Part shown: positions 36,066 to 43,373 of the stretch, piece after piece | How positions within the stretch are numbered: the stretch's first letter is position 1 | How the letters are laid out: every line of letters starts with the position of its first letter | From: Mycobacterium noviomagense | GTDB lineage: Bacteria > Actinomycetota > Actinomycetes > Mycobacteriales > Mycobacteriaceae | Direction: 5' to 3' | Length of the DNA: 64,000 nucleotides | Assembly (NCBI RefSeq): GCF_010731635.1 | Contig: NZ_AP022583.1 | Span: forward strand, 806,001 to 870,000 | Notes under the pieces: generated by a model | What the model was told of the DNA's origin: nothing | Database searches by the model: none | What the model saw: only the letters and a program-made list of their open reading frames with translations | Made by a program: the position numbers and the translations under genes

Positions 36066-37979
36066 CTAGTCACTTGTACGACATTCGACGCACAGGCCTG
36101 TCTCAAGGGATATTGGCAGTGCCAGAGGTGCACCACAACCACATGTGTTCTTCCGCTTCAACGCTGCGACACCTGAGGAATCTGAGGAATGTAGTGATTG
36201 TGGAGAGTGTAGGGAATGTGAGGGGTCGTCTGGTTGACCTCTGCTCTCGCTGGTTGCCGCGTAGTCTTGACTTTCGCCGCTATCCCCGGATTCCTCATAT
36301 TCCTCACCCCATCTAGGGTGTTGCTCCGCGTATCTACGCGACTGGAATATGCCACGCTCCACTCGCACTATGAAACCGTTGTCGGCCAGCCGGTTGAGAA
36401 GGTTACTAGTGGCTTTGGGTGTCATCCCGAGCTTGAAGGAGATGTCCTCGACCCTCACCTGGCCGCGCCCGTTGATGATTTGCACGGCCCGTTGCCCGTT
36501 CGCCCCATGCTTTTTCATCTGCACCTGCTTGGCTGCCTCCTCACGCCGAACGTCTAACCGTTCCGACGCGCCGGTGAGGTTGTCGCCGTCGAGTTGCCAG
36601 AGGAATCCGTCCTGCACGAGCAGCGCGTACTCGTTTTCCATGATGTCGCGCCCGGTCACCGACAGCACGGCCTCAGCCTCTTTGCGCTTACGGGCGAGTG
36701 TGATGATGCAGTCCACCGATCCGGCGATACCCTGTGTGCCCGATACCAGGTCCACGAAATCGCCCGAGTCGGCCTTGCGGGTGTGGTGAATGATGAGAAT
36801 GGCTGCGCCAGGGCAGGAGTCGGCCAGTGCTTTGAATTTGCCGCCGACTTCGTAATCGACAAGGTATGCCTCTTGGCCGGACCGCCTCTGCGGCTTGGCT
36901 TTCCCGAGCGTGTCGAGGATGACCAGCGGTTTCAGATAGCCGTAGCGTTGTAGGAATTCGGCCATCACGGCGACACATTCTGCCGGCGTGGCTTTCGTAA
37001 CGAACGTGATACCGGGTGGTATCGGTTTTCCCAGTTGGATGTCGCGGTAGCGGCTCTGTAGTCGCCGGTGACCATCTTCAAGCGCGAGCACCAGAACCGG
37101 GCGCTTAGCAACGTCGATGTATCCCAACGCTTTACCACCAGATGCGACGGCTATCGCCAAGTTGCCGGTGAGGAAGCTTTTGCCGACTTTGGGCGGTCCT
37201 GCGAGCACGGTGACGCCCTCAACGATCAGACCTGGCACGATTTCTTCAAGCTCTGGAAATGTCTGCTTCTCAAGCCATTCGCTGGTTACGCCGAGCTTGT
37301 CGAGCAGCGATGGCGTGACCAGTTCATCGAGTGTCTTACCTGCCGCAATGTGGTCTGACATATCTTTACCGACCGCAGATTCCACTATCTCAACGGACTT
37401 GGCGATTGATCTAAGGTGCGCGGCGACCTTGCTCGCGTGCTCGCGGCCCTTCTCGTCTTTGTCCTGAACGATCTTGACGTGTCTGCCGGATAGTGGTGTC
37501 CAGTCGAATTTGTCGGGGTCGGTGCCAGCACCTTGCGCTGGACTGACAGCTGCCGTCTTGTAGATGTGCGTGAGGTTGAGTGCGTCCTTCTCGCCCTCGG
37601 TCACGTATACGGTCTCGGCATCACCGATGTCCTCGACCTGAAACAGACTGGTGTCTTTAGTGTTCCCACTCTGCCGGAACTGTTTATCGGACGTGCGGTG
37701 GACCTTTCGGCCACCGGGATAGAGGTAGGTAGTCCTACCCTTCGGATTGTTGTAAAGGTCTGTCAGCGTGAGGTTGAGCGCCGCGAGCACGTCCTCTATG
37801 TCGCAGCCAGCGTGACAGTAGACGAGTGCTTGATCGGGTACCTCGGTGATGGACAGTGACGGATTACGGTCATGATGGGCAGGGCATTGCGCCTGAGCGC
37901 GTTGGCCATTGGCATTGACGGTGCAGCCGTTATCGCCGAGCGCGGCGAGAATGCGCTCGTATGCTGTAGTATCTGACAT
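36066..37979 (-). CDS. Phage primase-helicase (zinc finger, Toprim, RecA-like ATPase)
   Basis: A 637-residue replication protein. N-terminal CHC2-like zinc finger (CPAHHDRNPSLSI, YCHAGC), Toprim domain (TVYVTEGEKDALNLTH, VQDKDEKG), a RepA/AAA_25 ATPase (VTVLAGPPKVGKSFLTGN; LVILDTLGKA; AILIIHHTRK), a winged helix near 510-560 and a C-terminal Cys4 ribbon (CGCGAPLALPISLETGLCVEC). It resembles the primase-type proteins of phiRv1 and phiRv2. It would start replication of the excised element. GAAAGGAAC lies before the ATG. Confidence 0.88.
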   Translation of the reverse strand: MSDTTAYERILAALGDNGCTVNANGQRAQAQCPAHHDRNPSLSITEVPDQALVYCHAGCDIEDVLAALNLTLTDLYNNPKGRTTYLYPGGRKVHRTSDKQFRQSGNTKDTSLFQVEDIGDAETVYVTEGEKDALNLTHIYKTAAVSPAQGAGTDPDKFDWTPLSGRHVKIVQDKDEKGREHASKVAAHLRSIAKSVEIVESAVGKDMSDHIAAGKTLDELVTPSLLDKLGVTSEWLEKQTFPELEEIVPGLIVEGVTVLAGPPKVGKSFLTGNLAIAVASGGKALGYIDVAKRPVLVLALEDGHRRLQSRYRDIQLGKPIPPGITFVTKATPAECVAVMAEFLQRYGYLKPLVILDTLGKAKPQRRSGQEAYLVDYEVGGKFKALADSCPGAAILIIHHTRKADSGDFVDLVSGTQGIAGSVDCIITLARKRKEAEAVLSVTGRDIMENEYALLVQDGFLWQLDGDNLTGASERLDVRREEAAKQVQMKKHGANGQRAVQIINGRGQVRVEDISFKLGMTPKATSNLLNRLADNGFIVRVERGIFQSRRYAEQHPRWGEEYEESGDSGESQDYAATSESRGQPDDPSHSLHSPQSLHSSDSSGVAALKRKNTCGCGAPLALPISLETGLCVECRTSD

Positions 37980-38077
37980 GGATCAACGGAGTTCCTTTCT
38001 CTGAGGGTTCATGGTTCAAGGGAGTTCCCTTCTCGGGTTCCTAAAGGTTTAACTGGTCACCGAAACCTGTTGCGATT

Positions 38078-38100
38078 GCCCCGGTTCCTGACGCCGGGGC
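38078..38100. terminator. GC-rich hairpin before the primase gene
   Basis: GCCCCGG (38078-38084) and CCGGGGC (38094-38100) form a perfect 7-bp stem with a 9-nt loop. It lies between the small-gene cluster and the primase, both on the minus strand. A short T-run follows on the plus strand only, so its role as terminator is uncertain. Confidence 0.4.
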
Positions 38101-38111
38101 TTTCGTGCATC

Positions 38112-38246
38112 TCAGCCTACTTCATTGTCTCCCTTGATCACTGAGTCATTTGTCCTACTGCTCTTGGGTTTCCGTCCATCGCCAAGCCGTCGCCGCATCT
38201 CGACGCGTGTCGAGAATCGTACTGATCGGTTGTGTTTGCGGCCCAT
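38112..38246 (-). CDS. Small basic phage protein
   Basis: A 44-residue basic protein (MGRKHNRSVRFSTRVEMRRR) starting at ATG 38246, with GCGAGG about 8 bp upstream. It begins 4 bp after the zinc-ribbon gene ends. Function unknown. Confidence 0.5.
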   Translation of the reverse strand: MGRKHNRSVRFSTRVEMRRRLGDGRKPKSSRTNDSVIKGDNEVG

Positions 38247-38250
38247 AAGA

Positions 38251-38415
38251 TTACCTCGCTCGGCCTCGAAAGTCGTTGGTGCCACAGACGGCGCACCGCT
38301 TATAGCCCCGAATACGTGGGCACTGAAAACAGATAGAGCACGAAGGTTGTAGTGGCTCAACCGGGGCCGGGGCAGGAACCAGCGGCTCCGGTTGGGCGTC
38401 TGTGGGTTTGGTCAT
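38251..38415 (-). CDS. Small zinc-ribbon protein
   Basis: A 54-residue protein missed by length cut-offs. A Pro-rich N-terminus (MTKPTDAQPEPLVPAPAPV) is followed by CSICFQCPRIRGYKRCAVCG; the two CxxC pairs make a compact zinc ribbon. ATG at 38415, stop TAA at 38251. It sits in a chain of tightly packed minus-strand genes between excisionase and primase. Confidence 0.6.
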   Translation of the reverse strand: MTKPTDAQPEPLVPAPAPVEPLQPSCSICFQCPRIRGYKRCAVCGTNDFRGRAR

Positions 38416-38421
38416 GATCGC

Positions 38422-38745
38422 TCACTCACCCCAACTGCTGGTATACCGTTTGTTCGTCCACTGGTCGGGCCAGCCGCGCCGTTTGAGTGGGAATGCTTCG
38501 GCGGGTAGTTCGTCAAACCCCAGAGACCGCAGGTTGATTGAGGGCGGATGCTTTGTTACGTCGTGCCCTGGCGGGAGGTCGAGCAGTGTGCGCAGGAAGT
38601 CGCCGCTACCGACAACCGTGTATCGCAATCCTCGGTCATCAAGACAGAAGAGACATCCCCAGTCATCATCACGTGGTGGCAGGCCCATGGCCTTGGCGAG
38701 CTTGTTGTCCGCAAACGCGAACTCTTTCGGATATAGCACCATCAT
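38422..38745 (-). CDS. Phage-like hypothetical protein
   Basis: A 107-residue protein (MMVLYPKEFAFADNKLAKAM; LDDRGLRYTVVGSGDFLRTL). Starts at one of two adjacent ATG codons (38745 or 38742). No recognised domain. It ends 7 bp before the zinc-ribbon gene. Confidence 0.55.
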   Translation of the reverse strand: MMVLYPKEFAFADNKLAKAMGLPPRDDDWGCLFCLDDRGLRYTVVGSGDFLRTLLDLPPGHDVTKHPPSINLRSLGFDELPAEAFPLKRRGWPDQWTNKRYTSSWGE

Positions 38746-38754
38746 CAATCACCG

Positions 38755-39069
38755 TCACGCCGGTTCAATGTCGTATTCGCGGCTAAGAACATCGGCAAGC
38801 TCGACCGCAAGTGTCGCAGTCATGTTGTGGCTCAAGTGCTTCCACAACGGAATGTCGAGTCGGGCGGCTAGCTCCACGGCGTCGTTGTGCGCGAGCCGCA
38901 ATGATCGGTGCGGCTCTAATTGTTCGCATCGCCGGTATGTCAGTACGCCATCGCGGCGGCGTGGTTGCAATTCGTAGACCGTGGCGGCGTAATAGGAATA
39001 GCTCGCGTACTTTTTGGCACTGACAACTGACACGACCCGTTGGGGTGCCTCGAACTCGGTCGCGGTCAT
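38755..39069 (-). CDS. Phage-like hypothetical protein
   Basis: A 104-residue protein (MTATEFEAPQRVVSVVSAKK; AVELAARLDIPLWKHLSHN). The ATG at 39069 overlaps the excisionase stop in ATGA, so it is translationally coupled to that gene. Unknown function. Confidence 0.6.
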   Translation of the reverse strand: MTATEFEAPQRVVSVVSAKKYASYSYYAATVYELQPRRRDGVLTYRRCEQLEPHRSLRLAHNDAVELAARLDIPLWKHLSHNMTATLAVELADVLSREYDIEPA

Positions 39070-39251
39070 GCTGTCGCCTCTTCTTGTTCTGCGAGCCAGG
39101 CCATGACGGTGGAGCGCCGCCAGACGCGGCGGCGTCCGATTTTGAAGCTGGCCGGTCCTTCTCCGGTCATTGCCCAATACCGCCAGGTAGAGGCCTTGGT
39201 GCCGGTGAGTGCTTCGAGGTCGCTGCTGCTGAGATAGTCGCTGCTGTCCAT
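39066..39251 (-). CDS. Excisionase / AlpA-like HTH protein
   Basis: A 61-residue helix-turn-helix protein (YLSSSDLEALTGTKASTWRY; FKIGRRRVWRRSTVMAWLAE), typical of recombination-directionality factors that turn the integrase towards excision. ATG 39251 is the first codon of the early operon and lies 128 bp from the divergent repressor gene. Confidence 0.75.
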   Translation of the reverse strand: MDSSDYLSSSDLEALTGTKASTWRYWAMTGEGPASFKIGRRRVWRRSTVMAWLAEQEEATA

Positions 39252-39296
39252 GTTGGTCGTCCTTTCTGTTCCGTTGCCGGGCCAGGCCGACGATTT

Positions 39297-39328
39297 GGTG
39301 TAGTACACCGTTTCGGTGTTGTCACAAC
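39297..39328. promoter_or_regulatory. Candidate repressor operators between excisionase and repressor
   Basis: Two odd-centred palindromes lie 8 bp apart in the divergent promoter region: GGTGTA-G-TACACC (39297-39309) and GTTGT-C-ACAAC (39318-39328). They share a GTGT/ACAC character and are well placed to be bound by the adjacent Xre-type repressor. Confidence 0.5.
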
Positions 39329-39379
39329 GCTAACTACGATGGTTGCAAGTAACAAGCGAAATCAGTACAGTGCACCAAT

Positions 39380-39937
39380 ATGGCAACTCACAAACGTGAA
39401 AACGACCTGTTTTCGCAACGAGTCAAATCAGAGCGTGAGTCAAGGGGTTGGACCCAGCGACAATTCGCGGAGATGCTCGGCTGGCACTGGACGACCGCCG
39501 CCAAGGTTGAGAACGGCCAGCGCAGTGTCAGGGTCGATGAGGCAGCGATGATAGCGGACCTCTTCGGGGTGTCCCTCGATGTGCTGCTCGGGCGGAAGGC
39601 GAATCTCCGCACCGACGTGGCGTACATCCTTCGCAGTATGCAACAGGATGCAAGCAAGGCGGCACACGAGATTGGTGGCCTGCTGGACGATATCCAGGAC
39701 TGGTTCATGGAACTAGAGGCCGCCCGTGGCGTCCAGGTGGTTCCGCGGAGTGACGTCACACCCGAGATGACGCGTGAACACACTATGTGGCAGCCCCTCG
39801 GCAGCGCGGTCGGAACGGTGCTGCGCGATCTTCACAGCGCACGAGACGCCCTACACGAGATCGCACGGTTCGAACCGCGGCATGACACAGGGAGACGCAG
39901 GTCCGAAAAGAGGAATCGATCGAATGACAAGTCGTAA
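39380..39937 (+). CDS. Xre-family repressor
   Basis: A 185-residue protein. The N-terminal Cro/CI-type helix-turn-helix is at about 11-68 (RESRGWTQRQFAEMLGWHWT, KVENGQRSVRVDEAAMIADL). The C-terminal half is helical, probably for dimerisation, and ends in a basic tail. It is probably the immunity repressor that keeps the element silent. It overlaps the integrase start by 14 bp, so repressor and integrase are expressed together. Confidence 0.8.
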   Translation: MATHKRENDLFSQRVKSERESRGWTQRQFAEMLGWHWTTAAKVENGQRSVRVDEAAMIADLFGVSLDVLLGRKANLRTDVAYILRSMQQDASKAAHEIGGLLDDIQDWFMELEAARGVQVVPRSDVTPEMTREHTMWQPLGSAVGTVLRDLHSARDALHEIARFEPRHDTGRRRSEKRNRSNDKS

Positions 39938-41156
39938 CCGCCGTGCCGGTGTAGAGGATCGCTGGCACAAGACAATCCGTGACGAACACGGCAACGAGAA
40001 GCGCGAGCCTAGCGCGAAGTACGGGCGGGGCCTGCGCTGGCAGGCCCGCTGGGTCGATGACGACGGCTGTGAGCAATCCAAGTCGTTCGACACCAAAGGC
40101 GCAGCCAAGCAATGGCTCGATTCCGAGATAACCGCCAAGGTCGCCACCGGCACGTATGTGCCGCCACGAGCCGGTGTGCTCACCGTCGCCGAGGTCTACA
40201 CGTCCTGGTCCGCCTCGCAAGGCCACATCAGCGCCAAGACAGCGGCGACGCGCAAAAGTGCTTGGGGCAGCCGCGTTGAACCGCAGTGGGGTGCCGTGGC
40301 GGTTGCCGACGTGAAGACCGCAGCGGTGCGGGCGTGGGTCGCCAAACTCAAGAGCGAAGGTGTCGGTGTGCCGGGCATTGAGAACGCATTCGGTCTGCTA
40401 CGTCAGGTGCTCGGCGCTGCGGTCGAGGAGGCCCGTATACCGCGTAATCCGTGCGACGGGGTGAAGCTGCCCAAACGCGAACACCCTGACCGTGGATACC
40501 TGACGCACGTTCAAGTGGTGGCGCTCGCGGCTACCGTCGAGCGGGACGGCACTGTGGTGCGGTTCCTGGCGTACACGGGTCTGCGGTGGGGTGAGATGGC
40601 CGCGCTTCGCGTGCGGGATTTCGACATGCTGCGTCGCCGGGTCAACGTATCGCGGTCGGTCACCGAGGCGGGGGGCCTGGTGTGGCGCACGCCGAAGACA
40701 TGGGAGCGTCGCTCGGTGCCCTTCCCAGCCGCGCTGGCCGACGAACTGTCAGCACTCATGGTGGGCAAGTCACGCGACACGCTCGTGTTCACCGACATGC
40801 GCGGGGGTGTGCTGCGTAACTCGAACTGGCGGGCGCGGGTGTTCGCGCCAGCGGTCGCCGCGTGCCAGAAGGCCGACGAGTCGTTTCCGACGATCACCCC
40901 GAACGACCTACGCCACACCGCAGCGTCTCTGGCGATCAGCGCCGGGGCCAACGTGAAGGCGGTGCAACGGATGCTCGGGCACGCCAAGGCGTCGATGACG
41001 CTGGACGTGTACGCGGACCTGTTCGACACCGATCTAGACGCCGTGGCGGTCGAGTTGGATACGGCCATCAAAGCTGCTGCCGCGCGAGCGGATCGAGACC
41101 CGAAATCAAAGGCTGCTGCGGGCCGGTTGCGGGCCGGAACACCCGAACCTGACTAG
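39924..41156 (+). CDS. int: Tyrosine integrase
   Basis: A 410-residue phage-type integrase. The SAM-like core-binding domain (TVAEVYTSWSASQGHISAKT) is followed by the catalytic domain with Arg in TGLRWGEMAAL (R221), DLRHTAAS (R330), LGHAKAS (box III His) and Tyr in LDVYADLF (Y363). The usual box II His (PHDLRH) is Asn here (PNDLRH, about 327). ATG 39924 follows AGAGGA. It ends beside the tRNA-Ala attachment site. Confidence 0.92.
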   Translation: MTSRNRRAGVEDRWHKTIRDEHGNEKREPSAKYGRGLRWQARWVDDDGCEQSKSFDTKGAAKQWLDSEITAKVATGTYVPPRAGVLTVAEVYTSWSASQGHISAKTAATRKSAWGSRVEPQWGAVAVADVKTAAVRAWVAKLKSEGVGVPGIENAFGLLRQVLGAAVEEARIPRNPCDGVKLPKREHPDRGYLTHVQVVALAATVERDGTVVRFLAYTGLRWGEMAALRVRDFDMLRRRVNVSRSVTEAGGLVWRTPKTWERRSVPFPAALADELSALMVGKSRDTLVFTDMRGGVLRNSNWRARVFAPAVAACQKADESFPTITPNDLRHTAASLAISAGANVKAVQRMLGHAKASMTLDVYADLFDTDLDAVAVELDTAIKAAAARADRDPKSKAAAGRLRAGTPEPD

Positions 41157-41173
41157 CCCGCTAACCAAAGAGG

Positions 41174-41199
41174 CCCTCTCTGATGCTGCTCAGAGAGGG
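41174..41199 (+). terminator. Terminator hairpin after the integrase
   Basis: CCCTCTCTGA and TCAGAGAGGG form a perfect 10-bp stem with a 6-nt loop, followed by a T-containing stretch (TTTCTGCTTTG). It ends integrase transcription before the attachment site. Confidence 0.8.
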
Positions 41200-41208
41200 T
41201 TTCTGCTT

Positions 41209-41236
41209 TGTGGAGCTAAGGGGATTCGAACCCCTG
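41209..41236. repeat. attR: attachment-site copy overlapping the tRNA-Ala 3' end
   Basis: The 28 bp are identical to 12704-12731 and cover the T-arm 3' half and acceptor 3' strand of the tRNA plus two outer bases. Confidence 0.85.
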
Positions 41237-41283
41237 ACCTACTCGATGCGAACGAGTCGCGCTACCAACTGCGCCATAGCCCC
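41211..41283 (-). tRNA. tRNA-Ala (anticodon CGC)
   Basis: A 73-nt cloverleaf on the minus strand. The acceptor stem is GGGGCTA/TAGCTCC with discriminator A. The D-arm is GCGCAGTTGGTAGCGC, the anticodon stem ACTCG/CGAGT with loop TTCGCAT (anticodon CGC), and the T-arm loop contains TTCGAAT. No encoded CCA. It is intact because the island's attachment repeat restores its 3' end. Confidence 0.95.
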
Positions 41284-41334
41284 TAGCCGCTAGCAGGCTA
41301 CCAGTCACGGCGCCGGCAGCTAAAACCCGCAGCG

Positions 41335-42309
41335 CTACTGCCCGGCCGCTCGCGGCAGGTCGTAGTGGCGCGCGAAGGCCGCATAGTCGAGGTGCTCGAA
41401 GATCGGATCTTCGTCGTCGATCTCCAGCACCACCGCGCCCGGGCGCCGCAGCCGCGCCGGTATCACGTCGAACTCCCGGTCGTAAGTGTTTTCGACGCCG
41501 AGCCTGGACCTCGCCACCCGCTGCATCCGCCGACGCTGCAGCCGCTGCTCAATCCGGGTCTGCCGACGCAGATACGCCAAATAGAGCACCGTCACACCAC
41601 CGACGCCTCCGCAGGCCCACCACGCGGTCGGCGTCACGAAGTACGCCGCCAACCCCGCGGCCAGCATGCTGACCGACATCGTCATCAGCATCCGTTTGCG
41701 GAAGCGGTATTTGCGGGCACTGACCGCGGCAAAACTTCTCGATTCGTATCGATGACGCCGCGCCGGCACCGGTGTGGCCACCGTCGACGGTTCAACCGCG
41801 ATTTCGATACCTGACGTGTCGTCCACATATTCGTATTGAGCGGTGTCCTCGTCTGCCTCGTCACCGTCAATATCGTCGACGTCGGCTTCGCCGACTGCGG
41901 CATCAGCGGTCTGCTCCTCGGCGACCGACTCGGCCTCGCCTTCGTCGGCGGCACTTTCTATGGGTTGCGCCGCCGAGCCCTCGTCATCGGAGTCAGTAGC
42001 GGCGGTGACTGCAGACGCCTGCGCGACCGCCTGCGTCGCCAGTGGCACATCCTCGTTCTCGTCTTCGAGCTCGTCGTCGAGATCCGAGCTCTCCGGTGGT
42101 TGCCAATCGGGATCGCTGCGGTGCCCCGCGGCCGGCCCAGTGCGTCGGAGCAGCCGGGCACCGGCGGCGCTGTTGAGAACCCGGGTCGCCAGTGCCACAT
42201 CGCTGGTGCGCCGTACCGCATCCCGCTTGCTGATCAGCATCGGAACCAGCACGAACAGCCACAGCACCACCAACGAAATCCACAGCAATGATTGCGGGAC
42301 GCTTGGCAT
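41335..42309 (-). CDS. Membrane protein GlpR/SepX-like (Rv0996 homologue)
   Basis: A 324-residue protein. The N-terminal membrane helix is LLWISLVVLWLFVLVPMLI (about 7-27); a long acidic, Ala-rich cytoplasmic region follows, then two more helices (about 220-260; LMTMSVSMLAAGLAAYFV) and a basic C-terminal part. Homologues are SepX in Streptomyces and GlpR in Corynebacterium, where GlpR is the membrane receptor of the gephyrin-like protein Glp at the divisome. The Glp-type gene moeA1 lies two genes away. The ATG at 42309 has GGAAAGGAG upstream. Confidence 0.8.
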   Translation of the reverse strand: MPSVPQSLLWISLVVLWLFVLVPMLISKRDAVRRTSDVALATRVLNSAAGARLLRRTGPAAGHRSDPDWQPPESSDLDDELEDENEDVPLATQAVAQASAVTAATDSDDEGSAAQPIESAADEGEAESVAEEQTADAAVGEADVDDIDGDEADEDTAQYEYVDDTSGIEIAVEPSTVATPVPARRHRYESRSFAAVSARKYRFRKRMLMTMSVSMLAAGLAAYFVTPTAWWACGGVGGVTVLYLAYLRRQTRIEQRLQRRRMQRVARSRLGVENTYDREFDVIPARLRRPGAVVLEIDDEDPIFEHLDYAAFARHYDLPRAAGQ

Positions 42310-42698
42310 GGTGACCTGCTCCTTTCCCGGCTTGAGCGCAGCCGGCCAGGACAATTACACACCTGTAATTTGCTGATTACAAGCACCGCAAACCACAAAT
42401 GTCACTTCCGTAACACGCCGAGGTACGTGGATTTGCTGCGAGAACTCCAAGGCTGTCCGCCCCGGCTCAGCGTCGCTACTTCAGGGCTAGCGCCTGGTCG
42501 ACCTTGATGTCAGATGCGCTATCAAGCGGGGCTCTAAACGCCCTCAAGTAAAGAATGCGTTGCCAGCCAAGTGAATTCGCAGCCCCACGGTTCCAAGCGG
42601 TGCTGATATCACATACGCCATCTTTTTCGAGCACCATGTCATGCCACCTTGTCGGTGCAGAAGTGGCTTGCTGTGGCCACCGGAAAACGCACACAGCT
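42310..42698. other. Intergenic, nothing recognised
   Basis: About 390 bp between the GlpR-like and acetyltransferase genes. It is relatively AT-rich near 42350-42420, which fits a promoter region. A 72-codon minus-strand frame (42476-42694) lacks a ribosome-binding site and any family resemblance. Confidence 0.5.
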
Positions 42699-43352
42699 CT
42701 AAGCCCAGCTCGCGTGCCCGTCCCGGACCAACGTCGAGGTCACCGTCCCGTACACGTCTTCGACGGTGAGTCCCATCAGCAAGTGGTCACGCCAGGCCCC
42801 GTCAACCTCGAGATAGCGCCGCAGCAGGCCTTCTTCCCTGAAACCGACTTTTGCCAGTACTGCGCGGCTGGCCACATTCTCCGGGCGCACGGTGGCCTCG
42901 ACGCGATGCAATGTCACCGGGCCGAAGCAGTGGTCGAGTCCCAACGCCAGTGCTCCGGTAGCCACTCCCCCGCCGGTCGCTGAGCTGGACACCCAGTAGC
43001 CGATCCATGCCGACCGCAACGCCCCGTGAATGACGTTGCCGATGGTCAGCTGACCGCAGAATTCCCCACCCAGCTCGATCGCGTACGGCAGCATCCGGCC
43101 TTTGCGGGCTTCAGAACGCAGACTCGAGCACACCGCCGGCCACGACGAAATCGTATGCCGGACAGTCCAATCCGCCCCGATGCTGGGCTCCCAGGGCTCT
43201 AGATGGGCGCGGTCGGCCAGCCGGATGCGACTCCACTGGGCGGCGTCACGCATCCGCACCGGCCGCAGCCGGATGACACCCGCCGGAACCCGCAGCGGTC
43301 CGACGACCATCGGCCAGCCGGGATGGCGGGAACTGCTAGGCCAGAGAGTCAC
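42699..43352 (-). CDS. GNAT-family N-acetyltransferase (RimJ/RimL-like)
   Basis: A 217-residue acetyltransferase matching Rv0995 (annotated RimJ). It shows VIRLRPVRMRDAAQWSRIRL, the acetyl-CoA loop region VSSSATGGGVATGALALGLD and HRVEATVRPENVASRAVLAK. In enteric bacteria RimJ acetylates the N-terminus of ribosomal protein S5; its mycobacterial target is not established. It lies between the Glp-like gene and its putative receptor gene in one direction. Confidence 0.85.
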   Translation of the reverse strand: MTLWPSSSRHPGWPMVVGPLRVPAGVIRLRPVRMRDAAQWSRIRLADRAHLEPWEPSIGADWTVRHTISSWPAVCSSLRSEARKGRMLPYAIELGGEFCGQLTIGNVIHGALRSAWIGYWVSSSATGGGVATGALALGLDHCFGPVTLHRVEATVRPENVASRAVLAKVGFREEGLLRRYLEVDGAWRDHLLMGLTVEDVYGTVTSTLVRDGHASWA

Positions 43353-43373
43353 GGGAGTGCGCCGTCGTGCCGC

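Larger units (their letters stand above)
12704..41236. mobile_element. Genomic island integrated in tRNA-Ala(CGC)
   Basis: A 28-bp direct repeat (12704-12731 and 41209-41236) bounds about 28.5 kb. The right copy is the 3' end of the intact tRNA-Ala gene plus two bases, and a tyrosine integrase gene ends 52 bp inside that boundary. This is the standard geometry for integration into a tRNA 3' end. The contents are a mosaic: a phage-like right third, insertion-sequence relics, truncated helicases, a resolvase and a Ser/Thr kinase cassette. In M. tuberculosis the flanking genes, Rv0998- and Rv0996-like, lie close together. Confidence 0.85.
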
